A stretch of 64,000 bases of DNA from UBA4363 sp002393965 (GTDB taxonomy: Bacteria; Bacteroidota; Bacteroidia; Bacteroidales; Paludibacteraceae). The DNA is taken from positions 62,001 to 126,000 of the forward strand of contig CAMNLA010000006.1 in NCBI GenBank assembly GCA_946542925.1, written 5' to 3'. A program made the position numbers and the translations under genes. Of the stretch, positions 1-7,771 are shown piece by piece. Position 1 is the stretch's first letter, and the number at the start of each line of letters is the position of its first letter. The notes beneath the pieces were generated by a model, which ran no database searches, had not been told where the DNA came from, and saw only the letters and a list, made by a program, of their open reading frames with translations.

Positions 1-207
1 CTCGCCCTGCTCGTCTCTTTTCTTTTTTCTGCCCGGGAGTCACACGCTCGCTTCTTTGTCTTTCAGGTCGCTTTTGTCTGGTTCGCTTTGGCTCTGATCG
101 AACAGTTGTTCAGCAAGAGTCAACCCGTTGACTTGTTCTGTTATTCTCTCCTTTTCTGCTATTGGGTTAAACTGGCAGGTGCGGAGAAACAACAACAGCT
201 TCACTGA
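1..207 (+). CDS. C-terminal end of an unidentified membrane protein (partial)
   Basis: Frame 1 is open from the window edge to a TGA at 205-207, giving 68 residues. The first part is strongly hydrophobic (LALLVSFLFS, then a second stretch around VFQVAFVWFALALI), so this looks like the last one or two membrane segments of an integral membrane protein with a short polar tail ending EKQQQLH. It converges on pnp, and a strong hairpin with T-runs on both sides lies 31 bases after the stop, which supports a real gene end here. The family cannot be told from this fragment. The start lies outside the window. Confidence 0.55.
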   Translation, partial: LALLVSFLFSARESHARFFVFQVAFVWFALALIEQLFSKSQPVDLFCYSLLFCYWVKLAGAEKQQQLH

Positions 208-238
208 TTCTTTTTGGACCTGTCTTATAGAAAAAAAG

Positions 239-276
239 GAGAAGACTCACACCCTGGAGTGTGAGCCTTCTCTTTT
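239..276. terminator. Bidirectional intrinsic terminator
   Basis: A 14-base stem with one mismatch (239-252 with 259-272, loop CCTGGA) is followed by TTTT and preceded by a run of seven A. It can end transcription of the plus-strand partial gene and of pnp on the minus strand. Confidence 0.8.
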
Positions 277-307
277 ATGGAAAAGAATACTTTTCGCCTG
301 ATTTCGG

Positions 308-2440
308 TTACTTCTTTTCTCCGCCCTTTTCCGGACGTGGAAGCAGTACTTTATGCGAAAGTTTGAACTTGCCCGTTTTCTCGTCAATGGCAAGCAGTTT
401 GACGTCAATCTCATCGCCCTCTTTCAGGCCGGTTTCTTCCATCGTCTCGATGCGACGCCATTCTATTTCCGAAATATGTAGCAAGCCTTCCTTGCCTGGC
501 ATGATCTCTACGAAACAACCATACGGCATGATACTCTTCACCTTCGAGTGATAGACCTCTCCAACCTCTGGTACTGCCACAATGGCACGGATACGGGCAA
601 TAGCCCCGTCCATCGATTCCTTGCTCGTAGCGGCCACTTCCACACGACCACAGTCATCCGTCTCTTCGATCGATACCGTAGCACCAGTCTCTGCCTGTAT
701 GCCTTGGATGATCTTTCCGCCCGGGCCTATGACAGCTCCGATGAATTCCTTAGGTATGTTCAGCACTTCAATGCGTGGTGCATGAGGCTTCAGGTCTGCA
801 CGTGGCTCTGCGATTGTTTCCGTAATCTTGCTCAGAATATGCAGACGTCCCTCGCGCGCCTGTGCCAAGGCTTTCTCCAGGATTTCATACGACAGACCGT
901 CCACCTTGATGTCCATCTGTGTGGCTGTGATACCGTCCTTTGTTCCTGTTACCTTGAAGTCCATGTCGCCCAAGTGATCCTCGTCACCGAGAATATCGCT
1001 CAACACCGCATACTTCGTTGCTTTGTTCTCCGATATTAATCCCATGGCAACTCCGGCAACAGGCTTTTTGATCTTCACTCCAGCATCCATCAAGGCCAAG
1101 GTTCCGGCACATACCGTTGCCATTGACGAAGAGCCGTTGCTCTCCATGATGTCACTCACCACACGGACTACGTAAGGATAGTCTTCCGGTATCATGTTCT
1201 TCAACGCACGCATTGCCAAATGGCCGTGACCGATTTCTCGACGGCCGATACCGCGTTGCGGACGTGCTTCGCCCGTACAGAATGGCGGGAAATTATAATG
1301 CAACAGGAAACGGTCTGTGCCTTGGATCAGAGGCTCGTCTATGAGCTTCTCATCCTGCTTCGTTCCCAATGTGACGGTCGTCAGAGACTGGGTCTCTCCA
1401 CGGGTGAAGATCGCACTTCCGTGAGGACCCGGCAGGTAGCCTACCTCACACCAGATTGGACGAATCTCGTTCAGTTTCCGACCGTCCAGGCGCTTGCCCT
1501 CGTCCAGCACACAACGCCTCATCGCCTCTTTCTCCACATCATGATAGTAGCGGTCGATCAGCGCTCCCTTCTCCTCCAGTTCCTCCTCGCTGTACTGCGC
1601 TTTGAACTCGTCGCAGATGGCGCTGAAGCCTTCTTCTCTCTTGTGCTTGTCTGCACATGCCGATGCCGCCATGGCATACGCCTTGTCGTAACATTCTGCA
1701 TGCACCTTCTCGCGTAATTCTTCGTCATTCTCTTCCTGACAGTATTCACGCTTTGCCTTGCCCACTTCCGCCATGAGCTCTATCTGCGCCTGACACTGTA
1801 TCTTGATGGCATCATGAGCCGCCTTCATGGCACCAAGCAAATCTGCCTCGCTCACTTCCTTCATCTCTCCCTCCACCATCATGATATTATCCATCGTCGC
1901 AGCCACCATGATATCCATGTCGGCCTTCTCCAACTGAGCATAGGTAGGATTGATGACGTATTCTCCGTCAATGCGGGCTACTCGCACCTCCGATATTGGG
2001 CATTCAAACGGAACGTCACTCACGGCGATTGCCGCACTCGCAGCCAGACCGGCCAACGCATCCGGCATGTCAATGCCGTCGCTCGAGAACAGCGTGACCG
2101 TTACGAAGGTCTCTGCATGATAATCGCTCGGGAACAATGGACGTAGCGCACGGTCCACCAGACGCGAAATGAGGATTTCATAGTCATCAGGACGACCCTC
2201 GCGACGCGTAAACCCGCCCGGGAAGCGACCTGCCGAAGCAAACTTCTCTTTATAATCTACTGACAATGGCATGAAGTCCGTTCCAGGAACGGCCTCCTTT
2301 GCCGAACATACCGTTGCGAGCAACATCGTGTTGCCCATGCGCACCATTACGCTGCCGTCGGCCTGCTTGGCCAGTTTCCCGGTCTCGATTGTAATGGTTC
2401 GTCCATCACCCATTGTGATGGTCTTCGTAATTACATTCAT
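308..2440 (-). CDS. pnp: Polyribonucleotide nucleotidyltransferase (PNPase)
   Basis: Phosphorolytic 3'-5' exoribonuclease of mRNA decay and RNA turnover, cytoplasmic and trimeric in the family. The 710 residues match the usual length. Two RNase PH-like domains flank a helical linker. The second carries the active-site segments ESNGSSSMATVCAG and DFKVTGTKDGITATQMDIK, with the metal-binding aspartates. A KH domain (about 557-626, core VIGPGGKIIQ) and an S1 domain (about 627-697, PYGCFVEIMPGKEGLLH) follow, so the architecture is complete. The gene is 44 bases downstream of thrC on the same strand and is last before a terminator, so it may be read from the nrnA promoter or from its own. There is no clear Shine-Dalgarno sequence. 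Confidence 0.97.
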   Translation of the reverse strand: MNVITKTITMGDGRTITIETGKLAKQADGSVMVRMGNTMLLATVCSAKEAVPGTDFMPLSVDYKEKFASAGRFPGGFTRREGRPDDYEILISRLVDRALRPLFPSDYHAETFVTVTLFSSDGIDMPDALAGLAASAAIAVSDVPFECPISEVRVARIDGEYVINPTYAQLEKADMDIMVAATMDNIMMVEGEMKEVSEADLLGAMKAAHDAIKIQCQAQIELMAEVGKAKREYCQEENDEELREKVHAECYDKAYAMAASACADKHKREEGFSAICDEFKAQYSEEELEEKGALIDRYYHDVEKEAMRRCVLDEGKRLDGRKLNEIRPIWCEVGYLPGPHGSAIFTRGETQSLTTVTLGTKQDEKLIDEPLIQGTDRFLLHYNFPPFCTGEARPQRGIGRREIGHGHLAMRALKNMIPEDYPYVVRVVSDIMESNGSSSMATVCAGTLALMDAGVKIKKPVAGVAMGLISENKATKYAVLSDILGDEDHLGDMDFKVTGTKDGITATQMDIKVDGLSYEILEKALAQAREGRLHILSKITETIAEPRADLKPHAPRIEVLNIPKEFIGAVIGPGGKIIQGIQAETGATVSIEETDDCGRVEVAATSKESMDGAIARIRAIVAVPEVGEVYHSKVKSIMPYGCFVEIMPGKEGLLHISEIEWRRIETMEETGLKEGDEIDVKLLAIDEKTGKFKLSHKVLLPRPEKGGEKK

Positions 2441-2484
2441 TTTTTAAACTGTACTATTTATTATTATAGAATCTTTTACTCTCA

Positions 2485-3792
2485 CTATTTCAAACGCTGC
2501 AGGAGGAACGACTTGAAGTCGCCGAACTCCTTGCTCAGCGGCTCACTCTGTTTTGTCCCTCGCATGAACGCCTGCAGGCGTTCCGGTATCTCGAACTGCT
2601 CGCCCGTAATCTCCTCCACCTTCTCCAGAAATTTCGTCGGGTGGGCCGTCTCCAGAAAGACGCCGGTCTCTCCCGGCTTCAATCCTGCTTCCAGCGCACC
2701 GTAACCGCAGGCTCCGTGAGGATCCAGCAGGTATCCCGTCTCTCTATAGCAGCGGCGGATGGTCTCGGCAATCTCCTCGTCTCCGAAACGCGCTCCGCTG
2801 ATGTCGCTGCGGATAGCCTCAATGTCCTGACCGTAAAGAGCAAGAACGCGGGCAAAATTGCTCGGATCACCCACGTCCATGGCGTTCGCCAGCGTCTGTA
2901 CCGACGGACGGGGATTGTACTGACCCGTCTGAAGGTACTCGTAGAACACGTCATTGGAGTTGTTCGATGCTATGAAACGCTTCACAGGAAGACCCATCTT
3001 CTTTCCGAACAGGCCTGCCGTGATATTGCCGAAGTTGCCGCTCGGCACGCAGATCACCACCTCCTTGCCCGGCTCCAGTTTCTTCATCTGGGCATATGCG
3101 TAGAAGTAATAAAACGACTGGGGCAGGAAGCGCGCCACATTAATGGAGTTGGCGGATGTCAGCTTGTGCTTTGCATTGAGTTCTGGATCCATGAACGCAT
3201 TCTTCACCAATGCCTGACAGTCATCGAAGGTGCCGTCCACCTCAATGGCCGTAATATTCTTTCCCAATGTTGTGAACTGACATTCCTGTATCGGACTCAC
3301 CTTGCCTTTCGGATACAAGACGAAGACTTGGATACCATCTACTCCCAGGAATCCGTTTGCCACCGCACTGCCCGTATCTCCACTTGTCGCAACCAGTACG
3401 TTCACTTCCTTGGCACCCTCCTTCCGGACGAAGTAGCCCAGCAGGCGGCTCATGAAACGCGCTCCTACGTCCTTAAACGCCAGCGTCGGACCGTGGAACA
3501 GCTCCAGAGAATAGATGTTCTCCTTCACCTTCACCGCCGGAACGTCAAAACTCAGCGTATCACAGACAATCTGCTTCAGACTCTCGGCTTCGACGTCTTC
3601 GCCGAAAAAGGCATCCGCCACCGTATAGGCAATCTCATGGAAACTTTTTGTCTCGATGGTGTCATAAAAGGACTTCGGCAACTGCTTGATGCTCTCCGGC
3701 ATATACAATCCCTTGTCTGGGGCCAGACCCTTGACCACGGCTTCTTCCAGTGTCGCCTTGGCTGCCTTGCCGTTTGTACTGTAGTATTTCAT
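2485..3792 (-). CDS. thrC: Threonine synthase
   Basis: PLP enzyme converting O-phospho-L-homoserine to threonine, the last step of threonine synthesis. From the chosen ATG (MKYYSTNGKA) the protein has 435 residues, normal for the long class of ThrC. The PLP lysine is about residue 107 in LAFKDVGARF. The phosphate-binding loop reads PSGNFGNI. The open frame extends 21 codons upstream with a basic, non-conserved sequence; I reject that because MKYYST is the typical N-terminus. It lies 43 bases after the apgM-like gene, which is thought to make its substrate in this phylum, so the two form a threonine pair. Confidence 0.96.
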   Translation of the reverse strand: MKYYSTNGKAAKATLEEAVVKGLAPDKGLYMPESIKQLPKSFYDTIETKSFHEIAYTVADAFFGEDVEAESLKQIVCDTLSFDVPAVKVKENIYSLELFHGPTLAFKDVGARFMSRLLGYFVRKEGAKEVNVLVATSGDTGSAVANGFLGVDGIQVFVLYPKGKVSPIQECQFTTLGKNITAIEVDGTFDDCQALVKNAFMDPELNAKHKLTSANSINVARFLPQSFYYFYAYAQMKKLEPGKEVVICVPSGNFGNITAGLFGKKMGLPVKRFIASNNSNDVFYEYLQTGQYNPRPSVQTLANAMDVGDPSNFARVLALYGQDIEAIRSDISGARFGDEEIAETIRRCYRETGYLLDPHGACGYGALEAGLKPGETGVFLETAHPTKFLEKVEEITGEQFEIPERLQAFMRGTKQSEPLSKEFGDFKSFLLQRLK

Positions 3793-3835
3793 TGCTCTTG
3801 GGATTATCTGTTTTCGTTTTCTTGATTTTAGACTT

Positions 3836-5122
3836 CTACGAGTGCGAACTTCCACCCGACAGCTTCTTCTTCATCTGACTCTTCCACCTGCGGTACGACA
3901 CTTTGATGGCGCTCGTCTGAGTCAGCTCATTCATGAATTCCGCTCCATACAACTCTCCGTAGGAACCCGACTTGCAACTCTCCTCATCATATTTCTTCAC
4001 GTCATCTGCCTTCTCTCCTGGACGGTAGATCAGGAACGGAACCGCCTGATTCGAGTGAGTTCGCGTGCGGCAGAACGTTGGATGGTCCGGAAGAATCGCT
4101 ATTGTCACCGGATCGTCCTTCCATTTGCTCACCTCCTCGTAGATAGGCTTGACAGCTCGCTCTTCCAGATATTCGATGGTTTTCTTTTTCAACTCGGCGT
4201 TGCCGTCATGACCGGCCTCGTCGCTCGCCTCGATGTGAAGGAAGACAAAGTCATTCTCGCGCAAGGCCTCTATCGTCGCCTGAGCCTTACCCTCATAATT
4301 GGTGTCAGACAGACCGGTGGCTCCCTCCACGTTGATGATTCGCAGACCCGCATAGGCTCCGATTCCCTTGATTAGGTCCACCGCCGATATCACAGCTCCG
4401 TTACGGAAATCATAGGTTTCCAGCAAGGTCTCCATCTGAGGACGATAACCCGCCGACCATGGCCAGATGCTGTTCGCCTTATCCTTCCCCTCGGCGGCTC
4501 GCTTCACGTTGATAGGGTGATTTTCCAACAACTCCTGCGAACGGATAATCAAGTCGTTTAGCAGATCTGCCGTCTCCTGTGCCTCTGCCGTCTCCGGCTT
4601 CACCAGCACATCCTTCCACGGCGTTCCTGGCACGTTATGTGGCGGCGTGCAGGACAAAGACTTATTGCCGCCTTTCACTATCAGCAAATGACGGTAACTG
4701 ACTCCAGGATAAAACGTCACCTTGTCACTACCCAGTTCCTTGTTCAGGTAGGCGATAAGTTCTTTCGCCTCTCCGTCACTGATGTGACCCGCGCTGTGAT
4801 TCTTGATCTTGCCGTCTTCGATACAGATTAGGTTACAGCGCATCGCCATCTCATTCTTCAGGATCGGGATCCCCATACTCGCTGCTTCCAGCGAACCGCG
4901 GCCTTCGAACACCTTCGGCACGTCATAGCCCAACAGCGACAGATGCGCAATCTCACTCCCTGGCTCATAGCCGTCCGGCACCGTATGCAACAGGCCACAA
5001 CGACCCTTGGATGCCAGGAGGTCCATCGTGGGAGTCGATGCCGCCTGAAGCGGGGTCTTTCCGCCCAACGATGCGATCGGCTCATCCGCCATTCCGTCTC
5101 CCAGGATAATCAGGTATTTCAT
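3836..5122 (-). CDS. ApgM-like phosphoglycerate mutase family protein, possible homoserine kinase analogue
   Basis: Alkaline-phosphatase-superfamily protein of the archaeal-type cofactor-independent phosphoglycerate mutase family, 428 residues from MKYLIILGDGMADE. Metal ligands are visible in the first motif (LGDGMAD) and in the DEAGHDGN segment; the likely nucleophile Ser is about residue 56 in PGSEIAHLSLLGYD. Genes of this type sit beside thrA/thrC in Bacteroidota that lack thrB and are annotated in comparative genomics as the missing homoserine kinase. That role fits the adjacent thrC, while glycolytic mutase activity is the alternative. The frame runs 43 codons further upstream into nrnA; the downstream ATG at 5122 is better because it starts the conserved domain and lies 4 bases after the nrnA stop. 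Confidence 0.85.
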   Translation of the reverse strand: MKYLIILGDGMADEPIASLGGKTPLQAASTPTMDLLASKGRCGLLHTVPDGYEPGSEIAHLSLLGYDVPKVFEGRGSLEAASMGIPILKNEMAMRCNLICIEDGKIKNHSAGHISDGEAKELIAYLNKELGSDKVTFYPGVSYRHLLIVKGGNKSLSCTPPHNVPGTPWKDVLVKPETAEAQETADLLNDLIIRSQELLENHPINVKRAAEGKDKANSIWPWSAGYRPQMETLLETYDFRNGAVISAVDLIKGIGAYAGLRIINVEGATGLSDTNYEGKAQATIEALRENDFVFLHIEASDEAGHDGNAELKKKTIEYLEERAVKPIYEEVSKWKDDPVTIAILPDHPTFCRTRTHSNQAVPFLIYRPGEKADDVKKYDEESCKSGSYGELYGAEFMNELTQTSAIKVSYRRWKSQMKKKLSGGSSHS

Positions 5123-5126
5123 TTCT

Positions 5127-6194
5127 TTATCTTGAATATGTTTTTTCTGTTTCTTGTTTACGATAGGATTCCACATACGATGGCAGAGCTGCTTCCAGAC
5201 GCGACACCACCTCTTCCAGAGTTTCCGTATAGCTTTCTCCGCCTGCCGCATTCTTGTGACCGCCGCCGCCGAATAGGTCTTCCGCTATCTCGTTCACCGC
5301 AAAGTCTCCCTGCGAACGGAGCGAGACCTTTATCTTGTCCGCATCCTCACTCACGAAGGCCGAGACGAAAATCCCCTCTATCTCCATCGGCTTGTTCACA
5401 TATCCCTCCGTGTCTCCCTTCTGATATTTATACGTCTGCTTCTCCGTCAGCGACAACGACGTAATAGCCGCACCTGTCTCCGGATACAGCCTCATCTTCT
5501 CCGACAGCAGATAACCCGTCAGGCGAAGGCGGCTCTCACAGTTGTTGCAGTTCACGTCCCGATAAATCTGTTCCTTGTCGATTCCTCTCTCCATCAGGTC
5601 CGCTATGATATAGTACAGTTCCTTGTCATTGCAACTGTACGTGAAATTCCCCGTATCTGTCATCATGCCTGTGTATATACAGCGCGCCACATCCCTCGTG
5701 AGACGGTCTTCCATTCCCGCCGTCACCAGCAGACGGTACACCAGCTCACACGTGGACGAGGCCTCCGGAACCGAAATACACAACGTCCAATCCTTCGTTG
5801 GATACAGATGATGATCCAGCAACATCTTTCGGGCTCCTGATCTCTCAATGTCCTCCTCTATCTGACCTGCGCGACTCGGAGTGTTGAAGTCCAGACACAA
5901 CAGCAGATCCGCCTTCTCGATTATCTCGCGCACCTTTTCTTTCATCGACTTGTACACCGTTGACTCTCCCACCCCGGGCATCCAGCGGAAAAATCCCGGG
6001 TACGCATCCGGATACACCACCTGCGCGTCCTTCCCCATCTGCTTCAGCACGTGCCACATCGCCAGCGTTGAGCCCATCGCATCCCCGTCCGGACCTGTAT
6101 GACCCAGCAATACAATGTGCTCCGACGACTCCATCAGGCGGCGCGCCGCCATGGCTTCCTCCGGGGTGATTACGTCTCGTAACGGTATCTTCAT
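5127..6194 (-). CDS. nrnA: DHH/DHHA1 phosphoesterase, NrnA-like oligoribonuclease/pAp phosphatase
   Basis: The 355-residue protein has the DHH phosphoesterase core (LGHTGPDGDAMGSTLAMW near the N-terminus, LLDHHLYPTKD in the middle) and a C-terminal DHHA1 domain ending with GGGGHKNAAGG. This is the NrnA family, which degrades very short RNA and dephosphorylates 3'-phosphoadenosine 5'-phosphate; c-di-nucleotide intermediates are also substrates in some relatives. It is the first gene of a minus-strand run followed after 4 bases by the apgM-like gene, so it is probably co-transcribed with the threonine genes. A -7 element lies 57 bases upstream. The exact substrate is inferred from family membership. 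Confidence 0.88.
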   Translation of the reverse strand: MKIPLRDVITPEEAMAARRLMESSEHIVLLGHTGPDGDAMGSTLAMWHVLKQMGKDAQVVYPDAYPGFFRWMPGVGESTVYKSMKEKVREIIEKADLLLCLDFNTPSRAGQIEEDIERSGARKMLLDHHLYPTKDWTLCISVPEASSTCELVYRLLVTAGMEDRLTRDVARCIYTGMMTDTGNFTYSCNDKELYYIIADLMERGIDKEQIYRDVNCNNCESRLRLTGYLLSEKMRLYPETGAAITSLSLTEKQTYKYQKGDTEGYVNKPMEIEGIFVSAFVSEDADKIKVSLRSQGDFAVNEIAEDLFGGGGHKNAAGGESYTETLEEVVSRLEAALPSYVESYRKQETEKTYSR

Positions 6195-6671
6195 CTTTTC
6201 TCTTGTCCCATCCGGCAGGTCCTTCCGCCCGCACGTTCCGATGGAATTTGCAAAAGTACGAATAATTTACCGACCAATCACCATGATTGACCCTCTTTGT
6301 GCCCTCCATCTCCGTCCCACACACTCTCTGTCACCAACTCTTCCCTCCGATTATCCTTCCCTCCAACCATCCTCCTCTCCTACGCTTTGTCTCTCACAGC
6401 CTCTTCGCTGGACCACAGGTATTCCCTCCCCCCTTTGTCTCCCTCTCCCTCTCCTGATCATCATTCATCCTCGAATCCTGCCGATCGCATCCTTTCTCTC
6501 CTCCTTGTCATACATCCTTCTCTCGCGCCCTCCCCTCTCTGCTCATTCTCTGAATCCCTCCTGTTCCATTTCCTCGTCCCCCCCCCCAAAAAAAACACAC
6601 AGCCTCCTCCATGCTCTTCCTGCTCTCTCTTTACCCCTTCTCTGCACTTATAGAATAGATGATGAATAGTT
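6195..6671. other. Non-coding gap with polypyrimidine tract
   Basis: No convincing gene is seen. From about 6290 to 6655 the plus strand is almost entirely C and T (CCTCTCC/TCCCTC type), with a run of ten C followed by eight A at 6578-6595. Open frames here are low-complexity Ser/Pro/Leu translations of the tract and have no recognisable domain. The tract lies between the divergent nrnA and YgjP-like genes. Homopurine/homopyrimidine DNA of this kind can form unusual structures, but no function is evident. Confidence 0.6.
6251..6258 (-). promoter_or_regulatory. -7 element for nrnA operon
   Basis: On the minus strand the sequence reads TACTTTTG, matching the Bacteroidota TAnnTTTG consensus, 57 bases before the nrnA start. 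No good -33 TTTG is seen at the expected spacing. Confidence 0.5.
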
Positions 6672-6795
6672 GATGCATAGAGGAAGCATAGATGAAATAT
6701 TGATAAGACATAGTTAAAACATACTTAAAGCATAGATAAAACATAGATATAGTATAGATAACATATAGATAAAACATATATAAGACATACATGAC
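6672..6795. repeat. Degenerate short tandem repeats, unit about ACATAGATAAA
   Basis: About ten imperfect copies of an 11-13 base AT-rich unit follow one another (for example GCATAGATAAA, ACATAGATATA, ACATATAGATAAA, ACATATATAAG). Unit lengths vary and are not multiples of three, so the array is probably non-coding. It lies just upstream of the promoter of the YgjP-like gene. Confidence 0.7.
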
Positions 6796-6886
6796 TCATA
6801 TATAAGGCACTGATAAAACAATATATCTCCACTATCTACCCACTCCCGTCCTTCCATTGCCCCTTCCGGTTCGTGTTCTTTTTTGC

Positions 6887-6894
6887 TATCTTTG
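6887..6894 (+). promoter_or_regulatory. -7 element for the YgjP-like gene
   Basis: TATCTTTG matches TAnnTTTG. It lies downstream of an in-frame ATG at 6873 and 39 bases before the ATG at 6933, so it favours the latter as the true start. Confidence 0.5.
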
Positions 6895-6932
6895 AACTGC
6901 TTTTTACTGTACACGAATTTCATACTTCTTTG

Positions 6933-7646
6933 ATGGACGAGGTTCTGGACGACGAAGAATTTGGAGAAATAGATATCGTGGTCAATCAACGTGCACGCAG
7001 TCTTCGGCTGCGTTTCGTTGATGGACGGCTTCGTGCCACCCTTCCTCCTTGGGCTTCTGAACACGATTTACGCCTTTTCATCGATGAAGTTCGGCCTCGA
7101 CTGCAGAAGATGATCGAGAAGATCCATTCCGAGGAAGCCTCCCTTGTCATTGACCAAGACCACCCCCTTCAGACCCTCAGTTTCATCACGAACCTCTCTC
7201 GTTCAAACACGCACAAGTCCATCTACTATCGACTCGCCGATGGAGTACTTTACATCGAGGTGCCCGAACGGCTCCAAATCCTCAGCCCCGAAGTTCAGCA
7301 ACGCATCAAGGCTGGGGTCGAACATTTTATGCGCATCGAAGCAAAACGTCTCCTGCCTCCGCGACTCCAACGTCTTGCTGCTCAATGGGGCTTCCGCTTT
7401 TCCGATGTCAAGATTCAGTCATCCAAGACTCGCTGGGGTAGCTGCAATTCCCGACGCAACATCAACCTCTCTCTCTACTTGCTTCTACTTCCTCCCAATC
7501 TGATCGACTCTGTTCTGCTCCACGAACTCTGCCATACTGTCGAGATGAATCATGGCCCTCGCTTCTGGGCTCTCATGGACAAGGTCACGCAGGGCAATGC
7601 TCAGCAACTGCGACGCGAAATACGGCGACACAGATGCCGACTGTAA
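6933..7646 (+). CDS. YgjP-like (DUF45) zinc metalloprotease
   Basis: Small soluble protein, 237 residues from MDEVLDDEEFGEID. The zinc site LLHELCHTVEMNHGPRFW in the C-terminal third gives HExxH plus a downstream NHGPRFW, the hallmark of the YgjP/DUF45 family. SSKTRWGSCN, also conserved, precedes it. The substrate is unknown for most family members. An in-frame ATG 20 codons upstream (MFFFAIFELL) lies before the putative -7 box and is not used here. The gene stands between a repeat-rich gap and the large sensor fusion, with 125 bases to the next start, which has its own promoter. Confidence 0.87.
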   Translation: MDEVLDDEEFGEIDIVVNQRARSLRLRFVDGRLRATLPPWASEHDLRLFIDEVRPRLQKMIEKIHSEEASLVIDQDHPLQTLSFITNLSRSNTHKSIYYRLADGVLYIEVPERLQILSPEVQQRIKAGVEHFMRIEAKRLLPPRLQRLAAQWGFRFSDVKIQSSKTRWGSCNSRRNINLSLYLLLLPPNLIDSVLLHELCHTVEMNHGPRFWALMDKVTQGNAQQLRREIRRHRCRL

Positions 7647-7714
7647 AAAAACAGACGACCTTCTCGCGGCGACCCTTTTTCTCGTTTCCACTCCGTTTTT
7701 TGGAAAGATTTCCT

Positions 7715-7722
7715 TAACTTTG
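7715..7722 (+). promoter_or_regulatory. -7 element for the sensor/ATP-grasp fusion gene
   Basis: TAACTTTG matches TAnnTTTG, 49 bases before the ATG at 7772. Confidence 0.5.
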
Positions 7723-7771
7723 AATCTCTATCATACGGTCTCCCTGCTAAACCACACAACACGATGCGTCT

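Noticed and set aside
2641..3825. 394-codon plus-strand frame antisense to thrC
   Set aside because: A shadow of the GC-rich thrC coding strand; its translation has no recognisable domain.
6115..6669. Plus-strand frames of up to 184 codons in the polypyrimidine tract
   Set aside because: Low-complexity Ser/Pro/Leu translations, partly antisense to nrnA, with no domain or signal peptide.
6714..7064. 116-codon minus-strand frame across the repeat array and the YgjP-like gene start
   Set aside because: Its C-terminal part only translates the AT-rich repeat units and the rest is antisense to a recognised gene.
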